Assembly (NCBI GenBank): GCA_944325335.1
Contig: CALUZR010000017.1
Location: 1-58,419 of the forward strand
Direction: 5' to 3'
From: an uncultured Parabacteroides sp.
GTDB taxonomy: Bacteria > Bacteroidota > Bacteroidia > Bacteroidales > Tannerellaceae
DNA: 58,419 bases
Program-made: the position numbers and the translations under genes
In this document: positions 33,318 to 41,863 of the stretch, piece after piece
Position numbering within the stretch: position 1 is the stretch's first letter
Layout of the letters: each line of letters starts with the position of its first letter
Notes under the pieces: model-generated
The model's database searches: none
Seen by the model: the letters and a program-made list of their open reading frames with translations, nothing else
What the model was told of the DNA's origin: nothing

Positions 33318-34949
33318 ATGAATATGAAAAAGATAATATTATTAGTAGCTTCTACTTTCGTATTGGGTAGTTGTTCCGATTTCTTAGATAGAGAACCTTT
33401 ATCGCAAGCTTCTGAAACGACCTTCTGGCAAACCGAAGCGGATGCAGAGGCCGGTGTGAATGCTTTATATCCTTTATTACCTGGTCAACGTGATTTCTGG
33501 CGGGATTGCGAATCGGATAATTCCTTAATGACCAATGCATGGGGCGAAAGCGGCTTGGGTTATATTTGCCAAGGTTCGCATAATGCTGCCACAGGTTATT
33601 TGATGGAAGAATGGACATACGACGATATCCGGAGGATTCTCTACTATTTGGATAAATTGTCGGGCATGAACATCGATGAAGCCAAGAAGCAACGTTTCGA
33701 AGGCGAGGCTCGTTTTATCTTGGCTTTACGTTATTATCGCATGACACGTCACTTCGGCGATATTCCTTTGATCAAAGAAAAACCGATTGATTTGGAAGAA
33801 GCCGCTTTGGCTCGTTCGCCTAAACAAGAGGTATTGGATTATGCGCTTGAAAATGTAAACAAGGCGATTGAATATTTGCCCGAGACTTATTCAAGCGAAG
33901 ATGCCGGCCGAATTACAAAAGGAGCCGCATTGACCTTAAAGGCAGACATGTATTTGGATATGGCCAGCTGGGCGAAATTCCACCATGGCGAGGCAGCTAC
34001 CGATTTATGGAGGGAAGCAGCTAATGCGGCCAAAGCCGTAATCGACTTAGGTTTGTATAGTCTGGAAGAAGATTTCGCTTATCTCTTTACCGCAGAGGCG
34101 AACAACAACAATACAGAGGTTATTTTGGCGCATCAATATATGGAGAATGAAATTACGCACATGCTTCCGCTTTTGGCTTCTCCGGTCGGTACAGGTGTTA
34201 CGGGACAAGGTTGGGCAAGCTTTTGTCCGACACGCCAATTGGTCGATTCGTATGAATGTACGGATGGGAAAAGCATTTACGAATCCGAATTGTACGACAT
34301 GAATAATCCATGGGAAAACCGTGACGCCCGCTTGAAGAAGACGTTTTTCCTCCCAGGATACGAATGCCTTCGTCCGGATGGCTCTTATAGCCCTTATATG
34401 CCACATCCTGCTTATAATAAGGATGAACGAATTAACCATGAAGGAGGTGGTATAACAGGATACATGTATTTGAAATACAACGATCCGACGTTGGAAAAGA
34501 TCGATCAAGCATGGATGAATTACAGTCTTTACCGCTATGCCGAAGTGCTATTGATTTATGCGGAGGCATTGAACGAAGTTGAACCAACCAACTCTCAAAT
34601 CGCTTGGGCAGTAAACCAAGTACGCGAACGGGCGGGATTGCCGGGCGTGGATAACTTATTAGGAAACCAGGAGGCGATGCGTGAAAAGATCCGGGAAGAA
34701 CGTCGACACGAATTTGTGTGCGAGCATAAACGTTATTTCGACATTCTGCGTTGGAAAACGGCTGAAATTGTGTTGAACGAACCAGGTTATGGCATCAATG
34801 AGGATGAAACGGCACCGATCGGAGATTATAACCAGCCGATGTTCTTGGGACAAAACCGTACGTTCGACCCGGCCAAGCATTATCTCTGGCCAATTCCACA
34901 ATCTGCCCGCGATAAGAATCCGAACTTAACGCAAAATCCGAATTGGTAA
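33318..34949 (+). CDS. SusD/RagB family lipoprotein
   Basis: 543 residues with a lipoprotein signal (LVASTFVLGSC) and the usual start SDFLDREPLSQASETTFWQTE. TPR-like helical core (GEARFILALRYYRMTRHFGDIPLI) and the C-terminal block (EERRHEFVCEHKRYFDILRW, YLWPIPQSARDKNPNL) are typical. It caps the SusC barrel at the cell surface and binds glycan. Specificity cannot be read from the sequence. Confidence 0.97.
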   Translation: MNMKKIILLVASTFVLGSCSDFLDREPLSQASETTFWQTEADAEAGVNALYPLLPGQRDFWRDCESDNSLMTNAWGESGLGYICQGSHNAATGYLMEEWTYDDIRRILYYLDKLSGMNIDEAKKQRFEGEARFILALRYYRMTRHFGDIPLIKEKPIDLEEAALARSPKQEVLDYALENVNKAIEYLPETYSSEDAGRITKGAALTLKADMYLDMASWAKFHHGEAATDLWREAANAAKAVIDLGLYSLEEDFAYLFTAEANNNNTEVILAHQYMENEITHMLPLLASPVGTGVTGQGWASFCPTRQLVDSYECTDGKSIYESELYDMNNPWENRDARLKKTFFLPGYECLRPDGSYSPYMPHPAYNKDERINHEGGGITGYMYLKYNDPTLEKIDQAWMNYSLYRYAEVLLIYAEALNEVEPTNSQIAWAVNQVRERAGLPGVDNLLGNQEAMREKIREERRHEFVCEHKRYFDILRWKTAEIVLNEPGYGINEDETAPIGDYNQPMFLGQNRTFDPAKHYLWPIPQSARDKNPNLTQNPNW

Positions 34950-35015
34950 AAATGAAAAAGGAGCTGGGCAAAAAAGGGGAATGAACTTGAGAAAAGTTGC
35001 TGAACCGCCTATGAA

Positions 35016-35107
35016 TTCTTCAAATATCGTCGATGTTTTTATATCTTCAAGTTGCAGATACACATCTTTAGGCTAAAGATACACAAATATCGACGATATT
35101 CGAAGAA
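35016..35107. repeat. Array E2: two E-type palindromes inside a 19-bp inverted repeat
   Basis: Arms 35016-35034 and 35089-35107 (TTCTTCAAATATCGTCGAT and its complement, one mismatch) enclose two units at 35042 and 35063, 21 bp apart, with the same TATCTTTAGGCTAAAGATA theme as array E1. The two E arrays bracket the susCD genes. No T tract follows the outer stem. Confidence 0.7.
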
Positions 35108-35198
35108 AACATAAAGAGGACGCAAACTTTTCTTCGGTTCCTTTTCCTTTTTTCTCGGTAATAAATTAACTTAGCATCCAAAAATCAACAGAGAATCT

Positions 35199-37745
35199 AT
35201 GGTATCTAAATTAAAATTATTGGTTATAAGCCTTTTAGGAGCCTGTTCGATGTCTGCCCAAGAATGGGTGCCATCCGATTGGCCAACCTTGAAAAAATAC
35301 GACGGGGAGCATTTGTATCAAATCGCGTTGCCGCTGGGCGGAATCGGGACAGGGACGGTTTCGCTGGGCGGACGGGGCGAATTGCGCGATTGGGAGCTGA
35401 TGAACGTCCCGGCCAAGAAGTATAGCACGGTGACGCCGGGCAACAATGCGCCCTTCTTTGCCGTCTATGCCAAACCGCAAGGCGAGGCGGCTTCGACTAC
35501 TTTGCTCGCCGGTCCGCTTTATCCGCAAGAGTATCTGCATTACGAAGGACGGCCGGTGGACCATCACGGGATGCCCCGCTTTGCCGAGGCTTCGTTTGAG
35601 GCGGCTTATCCTTTCGGGCAGGTTCATCTATCAGACAAGGAATTGCCTATAAAAGTAACCATTAAAGGATTTAATCCATTGGTGCCGGGCGATGCCGATG
35701 CCAGCGGGATGCCGGTGGCCGTCCTTTCGTATGAAATAGAGAATACGACGGACAAACCGATGGAGGTCTCCGTATGCGGTTCGCTCCGCAATTTCATCGG
35801 AAAAGATGGGAGCCGGTTTACCTCGAATTGGAAAGGTGATTTCATTCCAATCGGAGCTAAACAAAATAAGAACGAATACCGTACGCAAGATGGCTTGAAG
35901 GGCATTTACTTCTATTCGGATGGCGTGGAGAAAGAAGACCCAGCCTGGGGAACGATGGCTTTGACTACGCAAGCGGACGGGCAAGTCTCCTATCGCACCT
36001 CGTCTAAACCAGACGATTGGAACAATGCCATCCTGAACTTCTGGGACGATTTCTCGGACGATGGCCTGATGACGGAGCGGACAGAACCCATCCGGGAAGA
36101 CGACCCAATGGCTTCTTTGGCGGTTAAGAAGGAAATAGCGCCGAAAGGAAAAGCGACGTTCACCTTCTATCTGACTTGGAACTTCCCGAACCGGAAAGCT
36201 TGGTCGGAAACCATCGTAGGCAATTATTACAGTACGCAATACGCCGATGCCTGGGATGCAGCGCAAAAGATTGTGCCCCAAATCCCGCAATTAGAGCAAG
36301 AGACGCTTTCCTTTGTGAACGCCTTCCTCGCAAGTACTTATCCGGAGGAGGTGAAAGAGGCGGCTTTGTTCAATTTGGCTACACTTCGTTCGCAGACCGT
36401 TTTCCGGCTTCCCAGCGGGCATTTGATGGGTTGGGAAGGTGTAATGGACCGTTTCGGTTCGTGCCAAGGTTCGTGTACGCATGTCTGGAATTATGAAGTG
36501 GCTACACCTTACCTCTTTGGCGATTTGGCCCGGACGATGCGCGACGTGGAACTGAACTATGCCACCAAGGAAAACGGATTGATGAACTTCCGCGCTGCTC
36601 TCCCACTCTCGGAAGCCGCAAAAGGCAATGCCGCCGCGGCCGACGGGCAGATGGGTTGCGTCATGAAGATGTACCGCGAATGGCAACTCTCGGGCGATCA
36701 CGCTTTCCTCGAAAAGAACTGGGAACAAACCAAGAAAATCCTTTCCTACGCCTGGACGGAAAAGGGCTGGGACGGAAATCAGGACGGCGTGATGGAAGGT
36801 TCGCAACACAATACGATGGACGTAAACTATTTCGGCCCCAATCCGCAAATGGGCTTTTGGTACATGGGAGCTTTACGTGCAGCGGAAGAAATGGCCAAGG
36901 CTATGGACGATAAAGCTTTTGCCAAGAAATGCCATGAATTGTTTGAGCAAGGCAGTGCTTGGATGGACGCGAATCTCTTCAATGGTGAATATTACGAACA
37001 TAAGATAACCGACCCGAAGACATTCGAATTCCTCGACATGGACGACCCGAACGTCCAAATCCCCGCTTTTCAATTGGGTAAAGGATGCTTGGTAGACCAG
37101 TTGGTAGGGCAATACATGGCGCATATCTGCGGTTTAGGCTATTTAGGGAATAAGGAACATATCCGTACGACACTAAAGAATATCATGAAATACAACTACG
37201 TCCCGGATTTCAGCCGGCACTTTAACAATATGCGTTCCTACGTCATGGGCGATGAAGCCGGCCTCCTGATGGCCTCTTGGCCCAAAGGACGATTGGAAGT
37301 GCCTTTCCCCTACTTTGCCGAAGTGATGACGGGCTTCGAATATTGCGCCGCCGTAAGCATGCTTTATGAAGGTATGGAAGACGAAGCTTTGACCTGTATC
37401 CGCGCTATCCGCGACCGCTTTGATGGAGCGAAACGGAATCCATTCAGCGAAGCAGAGTGCGGACATCATTACGCCCGTTCGATGGCCAGCTGGGCGGCAG
37501 TATTGGCGTTGAGCGATTTCCATTATTCCGGAGTGGAACAACAAATGAGCTTCACCTCCCAGCCCGGCACCTATTTCTGGAGCAACGGTTCGGCGTGGGG
37601 ACTTTGCACCATTTCCGCTTCGAAGGCGACACTGAAAGTCCTCAAGGGCTCTCTGTCGTTGAAGAAATTCCAAGTAGGAGATAAAACCATCAAGTTGAAA
37701 AATGTAAATCTGAAAGCGGGCGATGAAAAGACGATGGAATTATAA
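35199..37745 (+). CDS. GH116 family glycoside hydrolase (GBA2-like, DUF608)
   Basis: 848 residues with a signal peptide (LLGACSMSA). The N-terminal beta domain begins YQIALPLGGIGTGTVSLGGRGELRDWE, the signature of bile-acid beta-glucosidase relatives. The (alpha/alpha)6 catalytic domain carries GSCTHVWNYE and the stretch QHNTMDVNYFGPNPQMGFWY, the two regions where GH116 catalytic carboxylates lie. Known GH116 enzymes cut beta-glucosides, beta-xylosides or beta-GlcNAc; which applies here is open. It lies in the PUL after susD and overlaps the next gene by 23 bp. Confidence 0.92.
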   Translation: MVSKLKLLVISLLGACSMSAQEWVPSDWPTLKKYDGEHLYQIALPLGGIGTGTVSLGGRGELRDWELMNVPAKKYSTVTPGNNAPFFAVYAKPQGEAASTTLLAGPLYPQEYLHYEGRPVDHHGMPRFAEASFEAAYPFGQVHLSDKELPIKVTIKGFNPLVPGDADASGMPVAVLSYEIENTTDKPMEVSVCGSLRNFIGKDGSRFTSNWKGDFIPIGAKQNKNEYRTQDGLKGIYFYSDGVEKEDPAWGTMALTTQADGQVSYRTSSKPDDWNNAILNFWDDFSDDGLMTERTEPIREDDPMASLAVKKEIAPKGKATFTFYLTWNFPNRKAWSETIVGNYYSTQYADAWDAAQKIVPQIPQLEQETLSFVNAFLASTYPEEVKEAALFNLATLRSQTVFRLPSGHLMGWEGVMDRFGSCQGSCTHVWNYEVATPYLFGDLARTMRDVELNYATKENGLMNFRAALPLSEAAKGNAAAADGQMGCVMKMYREWQLSGDHAFLEKNWEQTKKILSYAWTEKGWDGNQDGVMEGSQHNTMDVNYFGPNPQMGFWYMGALRAAEEMAKAMDDKAFAKKCHELFEQGSAWMDANLFNGEYYEHKITDPKTFEFLDMDDPNVQIPAFQLGKGCLVDQLVGQYMAHICGLGYLGNKEHIRTTLKNIMKYNYVPDFSRHFNNMRSYVMGDEAGLLMASWPKGRLEVPFPYFAEVMTGFEYCAAVSMLYEGMEDEALTCIRAIRDRFDGAKRNPFSEAECGHHYARSMASWAAVLALSDFHYSGVEQQMSFTSQPGTYFWSNGSAWGLCTISASKATLKVLKGSLSLKKFQVGDKTIKLKNVNLKAGDEKTMEL

Positions 37746-38274
37746 TAGAACGTACGCCTTATTCCAACCGTTCTTAATCTGCCTCATGGCTTTGAGCCTG
37801 TTTTCGTCTTGTGGCAAAGAGAAAATAGATTCGAACGGAAAAGAATCATGGCAAGCGGAATTGGAAGCACAACTTCCGCTTTTAGGGCATCGAAACTGGA
37901 TAGTTGTTACCGACATGGCTTACCCTTTGCAATCAAGAACCGGCGTACAGACGCTTTATGCCGACGCGCCTTACGAGGAAGTGCTGCGTTTCGTCGACCA
38001 GACCATTGCCCAACATCCGCATGTCTCGCAAATCGTTTACCAAGATGAAGAACTGAATGCGCTCGACGAAACGCTTTGTCCCGGTATCGACGCATTCAAG
38101 GAAAGCGTGGCGAGCGTATTAGGCAAAGAAGCCATTACGTATATTCCGCATGAACAGCTCATTGCGCGTCTGGACAGCGTAAGCCAAACGTTTCAAGTAG
38201 TTATCATCAAGACGAACCTTTTGAAGCCTTATACATCGACCTTTTTTGAATTAGGTTGTAAATATTGGAAATAA
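37723..38274 (+). CDS. RbsD/FucU-like lipoprotein
   Basis: 183 residues. The N-terminus has a hydrophobic stretch ending in the lipobox-like LFSSC. The mature part begins PLLGHRNWIVVTDMAYP, close to the RbsD/FucU pattern LGH-x2-x-IVIADAxFP, in which the His is catalytic in sugar mutarotation. YADAPYEEVLRFVDQTI and the ending YTSTFFELGCKY also fit. RbsD and FucU are cytoplasmic; an exported form inside a PUL would equilibrate released sugar anomers in the periplasm. Its ATG lies inside the GH116 gene (23-bp overlap). Confidence 0.7.
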   Translation: MKRRWNYNRTYALFQPFLICLMALSLFSSCGKEKIDSNGKESWQAELEAQLPLLGHRNWIVVTDMAYPLQSRTGVQTLYADAPYEEVLRFVDQTIAQHPHVSQIVYQDEELNALDETLCPGIDAFKESVASVLGKEAITYIPHEQLIARLDSVSQTFQVVIIKTNLLKPYTSTFFELGCKYWK

Positions 38275-38318
38275 ATTCTTCATATCTCTTGCACTATTGG
38301 GAATTTCTGAATAACTTG

Positions 38319-38358
38319 CCGGGGTATTTCTTTTACGGGAATGTAGAAGAAACCCCGG
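38319..38358 (+). terminator. Terminator after the RbsD-like gene
   Basis: CCGGGG (38319-38324) pairs with CCCCGG (38353-38358), the stem extends through TTCT/AGAA, and TTTTTGTTT follows. The esterase downstream probably has its own promoter or depends on read-through. Confidence 0.75.
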
Positions 38359-38401
38359 TTTTTGTTTGGAATATACAATAACTAAATAATAAAAGTGAGG
38401 T

Positions 38402-39265
38402 ATGAAAGTAAAGTATTGTTATCTTTTAGTTTGCTTGCTCTGCTGCGAGTTTTTGGCGGCGGCAAGCGTGGTGCGGGAGTCGTTGAGCTTCCAGAGTAAT
38501 AAATTGGGTAAAGAGGTGCGCTATTCAATCTATCTGCCGGATGGATACGAGGATTCCACGCGCAAGTATCCGGTCCTTTACCTGCTCCACGGATGGACGG
38601 ACAACGAGACGTCGTGGGTGCAAATGGGCGAAGTGCAACGCATTGCCGACGAGGCAATCGCTTCCCGCCGGGCGGCGGAAATGATTATCGTCATGCCGGA
38701 TGCGGGCGAGACGTGGTACGTCAATTCCTACGACGGGAGCGTACCGTATGAGGATATGTTTTTCGAGGAGCTGATCCCTTACATCGAGAAAACCTACCGA
38801 GCCCGGGCGGACCGCGAATACCGTGGCATCGCCGGGCTTTCGATGGGCGGCTTCGGTTCTTTCCTCTACACGCTCCATCATCCCGACATGTTCACGGCCT
38901 GTGCCCCGTTGAGCGCGGCGGTTTACACGGACGAGCAGATGCAGAAGGCATTGAACACGACGCGGGGCGAATTGTTCAACAAACTATTCGGCAAGGGAAA
39001 CCTGACGGAGCATTGGCGGGCAAACAGCATACTCGACCTTTTAAATAAGCTGGATACCGAGAAGCCCTGGCGCGTAGCCTATTATATTGATTGCGGCGAC
39101 GAGGATTACCTGCTCCACGGCAATAATATCGCGCATGAAATCTTGCAAGAGAAGAAAATCAAGCACGAGTTCCGGGTACGCGACGGCGGGCATACGTGGA
39201 CCTATTGGCGCACGGCGTTGCCTTCTGTCATGGAGTTCATGAGCGTCCGTTTCCGCCGTAGCTGA
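38402..39265 (+). CDS. Exported alpha/beta-hydrolase esterase (esterase D / XynZ-like)
   Basis: 287 residues with a signal peptide (LVCLLCCEFLAAA). Esterase-D fold: PVLYLLHGWTDNETSW, oxyanion region, nucleophile elbow GLSMGGFGS (near 140), Asp in YYIDCGDEDYL and His in DGGHTW near the end. Such enzymes in PULs remove acetyl or feruloyl groups from glycans. It sits between the GH116 unit and the GH29 gene. Confidence 0.88.
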   Translation: MKVKYCYLLVCLLCCEFLAAASVVRESLSFQSNKLGKEVRYSIYLPDGYEDSTRKYPVLYLLHGWTDNETSWVQMGEVQRIADEAIASRRAAEMIIVMPDAGETWYVNSYDGSVPYEDMFFEELIPYIEKTYRARADREYRGIAGLSMGGFGSFLYTLHHPDMFTACAPLSAAVYTDEQMQKALNTTRGELFNKLFGKGNLTEHWRANSILDLLNKLDTEKPWRVAYYIDCGDEDYLLHGNNIAHEILQEKKIKHEFRVRDGGHTWTYWRTALPSVMEFMSVRFRRS

Positions 39266-39280
39266 CACGTTTTTTCCACG

Positions 39281-39463
39281 TCCGACAATGTCGGAAAAGA
39301 AGCCAGCGACGTTTTCTTCTCCTCCGACAATGTCGGAAAAGAAGCCAGCGACGTTTTCTTCTCTTCCGACAATGTCGGAAAAGAAGTCGGCGGTGATTTC
39401 TTCTCTTCCGACAGTGTCGGAAAAGAAGCCGGCCGCGTTTTCTTCTCTTCCGACAGTGTCGGA
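39281..39463. repeat. Tandem array F: five palindromes on a 42-bp pitch
   Basis: TCCGACAATGTCGGA (copies 1-3) or TCCGACAGTGTCGGA (copies 4-5) starts at 39281, 39323, 39365, 39407 and 39449, always 42 bp apart. A second dyad, AGAAG pairing with CTTCT, is centred exactly 21 bp from the first. It starts 16 bp after the esterase stop. Confidence 0.95.
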
Positions 39464-39531
39464 AAGGATGCCAGGCAAACTGGCATTCAAAATTTACAAG
39501 CCGACATGAAGCATTTTTCATTTGGAAACCT

Positions 39532-39539
39532 TACCTTTG
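39532..39539 (+). promoter_or_regulatory. -7 box of the GH29 gene (TACCTTTG)
   Basis: TAnnTTTG match 19 bp before ATG 39559 (or 25 bp before the ATG at 39565). Confidence 0.55.
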
Positions 39540-39558
39540 TAAAAACTTAATCATAAAA

Positions 39559-41811
39559 ATGAGCATGACAATGAGAAACATCAAGCAAATGCTGCCTTTC
39601 ATGGCGGGATTATGGTTGCTTTCGGCCTGCGCCGGGGCACCGAAAGACACGATGGCGTACCAGAACACCATCCCTGTAGAAACGAATGACAGCCAGGAAA
39701 TGATTATCGAAAAGGCGGCGCATGTGGTGCCTACGCCCAACCAGCTCAGCGCGTTAGAGAATGAATTCATCGCCTTTATCCATTTCGGGCCAAACACATT
39801 CACGAAGCGCGAATGGGGCACCGGGCATGAAGACCCGAAAGTATTCGACCTGAAGACCTTGGATACCGACCAATGGTGCGAAGCCATGAAGGCGGCGGGC
39901 ATGAAGATGGTCATCCTGACCGTAAAACACCACGACGGGTTCGTGCTTTGGCAGAGCCGCTACACGACGCACGGCATCATGTCGACCGGTTTCGAAGGAG
40001 GCAAAGGCGATATCCTGAAGAACCTTTCGGCTTCGTGCCAGAAGTATGGATTGAAATTGGGCATTTACCTCTCGCCCGCCGACCTGTTCCAAATCGAAAG
40101 CAAGGATGGATTGTATGGGAATCTGAGCCAATACACGGAGCGTGTCATTCCGCGCGAAGTACCCGGCCGCCCGTTTGCCAACAAGACCACGTTCAAGTTT
40201 AAAGTGGATGATTACAATGAATATTTCCTCAACCAACTATTTGAATTGCTGACGGAATACGGTCCTATCCACGAAGTTTGGTTCGATGGCGCCCACCCGA
40301 AGCGGAAAGGCGGACAAACCTACAACTACCAAGCCTGGAAAGAGTTGATACATACTTTAGCTCCCGAAGCCGTTATCTTTGGACGGGAAGACGTGCGCTG
40401 GTGCGGCAATGAAGCCGGAGGTACGCGCCCGACGGAATGGAACGTAGTGGCTTACCAAGCGAACCCCGACACAATGAACCACTTTGCCGACATGACCGAT
40501 GCCGATTTGGGTTCACGCGAGAAATTATACACCGCCAAATACCTGCATTACCAGCAAGCCGAGACGAATACCTCGATACGCGAAGGCTGGTTCTACCGCG
40601 ACGATACGCACCAAAAAGTGCGGAGTGCGGACGATGTATTCGATATCTACGAACGGGCCGTGGGAGGCAATTCTACCTTCCTTTTGAATATTCCGCCGAA
40701 CCGGGACGGCCGCTTCTCCGACGAAGATGTAGAAGTATTGCGCGAAGTAGGGCGGCGCATCCATGAAACATACGATGTCAATCTCTTAGCAGGAGCCAAA
40801 GGACCGAAAGAAATATTAGACGACGATCCCAATACCTTCCTGCTCTTAGATGGGAAACAAGAGATCGTCCTCTCTACCCCGAAGCCGATTACACTGAACC
40901 GCCTGCTGTTGCAAGAGGCCGTGGCCACACATAGTGAACGTGTCGAACGCTTCGCCGTAGATGCTCAAGTCGACGGGGAATGGACCGAGATTGCCACCTC
41001 GACGAACATCGGCTATAAACGGATCCTCCGTTTCCCGGACGTCACGACCGATAAGATACGCATCCGCATTCTCGAATCGAGAATGACGCCGGCCATCAGC
41101 CATATTTCCGCGCATCATTACGCCGCCCGTCCGCCTCAGTTGAGTATCGCCCAAGACAAAGAGGGGCAAATCATTATTTCGCCTAAACTCCAAGACTTCG
41201 GTTGGAATCAACACGGACAGAATGCAGCACAGAACCTGAACGTAGGCTATACAATCCATTATACAACGGATGGCACAGAACCGACGGCCCAATCGCCCAA
41301 GTATGACGCGCCATTCCTCCAAACAAAGGGAGAGATTAAAGCCGTAGCCCTGTTGAACGGGGAAACGGGCAGCATCGCCAGCGAACGGGCCGGCCTCGCC
41401 AAAAAGGATTGGAAATTAATCAAAGCGGATGGAGAAGCAGAATCCCACCCAGCCACAGCCGCCTTCGATGCGAACCCGTCCACCTATTGGAATGTGCAGA
41501 AAGGTGCTTTGCCACACCATATCGCCATCGATTTAGGTAAAACGCAAACGTTAGCAGGTTTCGCATATACGCCCCAGACCGTTAATTCGCAAGGAATGAT
41601 GTCGAAAGGTATAGTGAAGACAAGCGAAGATGGCAAGACCTGGCGCACCGTCGAGAATTTCGAATTCGGAAATCTCATCAACGACCCCAGCAAACGCACC
41701 CATTTCTTCCAGCAGCCGATTTCGACGCGCTACATCCAAATTGAAGCCGTAGAAAGCACGGATGGAAAGAATTCCACTACAATCGCTGAGTTGGATTTCT
41801 ATTCCAATTGA
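39559..41811 (+). CDS. GH29 alpha-L-fucosidase with C-terminal discoidin-type modules, lipoprotein
   Basis: 750 residues. Lipoprotein signal (LWLLSACAG). GH29 barrel: FIHFGPNTFTKREWGTG, VILTVKHHDGFVLWQS, and VWFDGAHPKRKGG, whose Asp is the expected nucleophile. After about residue 430 come a beta-sandwich of the F5/8-C type, a chitobiase-like stretch (GYTIHYTTDGTEPTAQSPKY) and a second F5/8-C-like module (SHPATAAFDANPSTYWNV). It removes terminal fucose from glycans, probably host or plant oligosaccharides, at the PUL edge. The length and modules fit the more linkage-specific GH29-B type; that is inference. Confidence 0.92.
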   Translation: MSMTMRNIKQMLPFMAGLWLLSACAGAPKDTMAYQNTIPVETNDSQEMIIEKAAHVVPTPNQLSALENEFIAFIHFGPNTFTKREWGTGHEDPKVFDLKTLDTDQWCEAMKAAGMKMVILTVKHHDGFVLWQSRYTTHGIMSTGFEGGKGDILKNLSASCQKYGLKLGIYLSPADLFQIESKDGLYGNLSQYTERVIPREVPGRPFANKTTFKFKVDDYNEYFLNQLFELLTEYGPIHEVWFDGAHPKRKGGQTYNYQAWKELIHTLAPEAVIFGREDVRWCGNEAGGTRPTEWNVVAYQANPDTMNHFADMTDADLGSREKLYTAKYLHYQQAETNTSIREGWFYRDDTHQKVRSADDVFDIYERAVGGNSTFLLNIPPNRDGRFSDEDVEVLREVGRRIHETYDVNLLAGAKGPKEILDDDPNTFLLLDGKQEIVLSTPKPITLNRLLLQEAVATHSERVERFAVDAQVDGEWTEIATSTNIGYKRILRFPDVTTDKIRIRILESRMTPAISHISAHHYAARPPQLSIAQDKEGQIIISPKLQDFGWNQHGQNAAQNLNVGYTIHYTTDGTEPTAQSPKYDAPFLQTKGEIKAVALLNGETGSIASERAGLAKKDWKLIKADGEAESHPATAAFDANPSTYWNVQKGALPHHIAIDLGKTQTLAGFAYTPQTVNSQGMMSKGIVKTSEDGKTWRTVENFEFGNLINDPSKRTHFFQQPISTRYIQIEAVESTDGKNSTTIAELDFYSN

Positions 41812-41830
41812 TATTTTCATCAGAAATCCT

Positions 41831-41838
41831 TATTTTTG
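41831..41838 (+). promoter_or_regulatory. -7 box of aroA (TATTTTTG)
   Basis: TAnnTTTG match 25 bp before ATG 41864; a TTGA lies 18 bp upstream as a possible -33 box. Confidence 0.55.
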
Positions 41839-41863
41839 TGGCCGAAAATAAGGATTTCTTTTT

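Noticed and set aside
39041..39521. Repeat-containing minus-strand frames, and one on the plus strand, near the end of the esterase gene
   Set aside because: Several frames are open through array F at once, as expected for a 42-bp repeat; some also overlap the esterase gene antisense.
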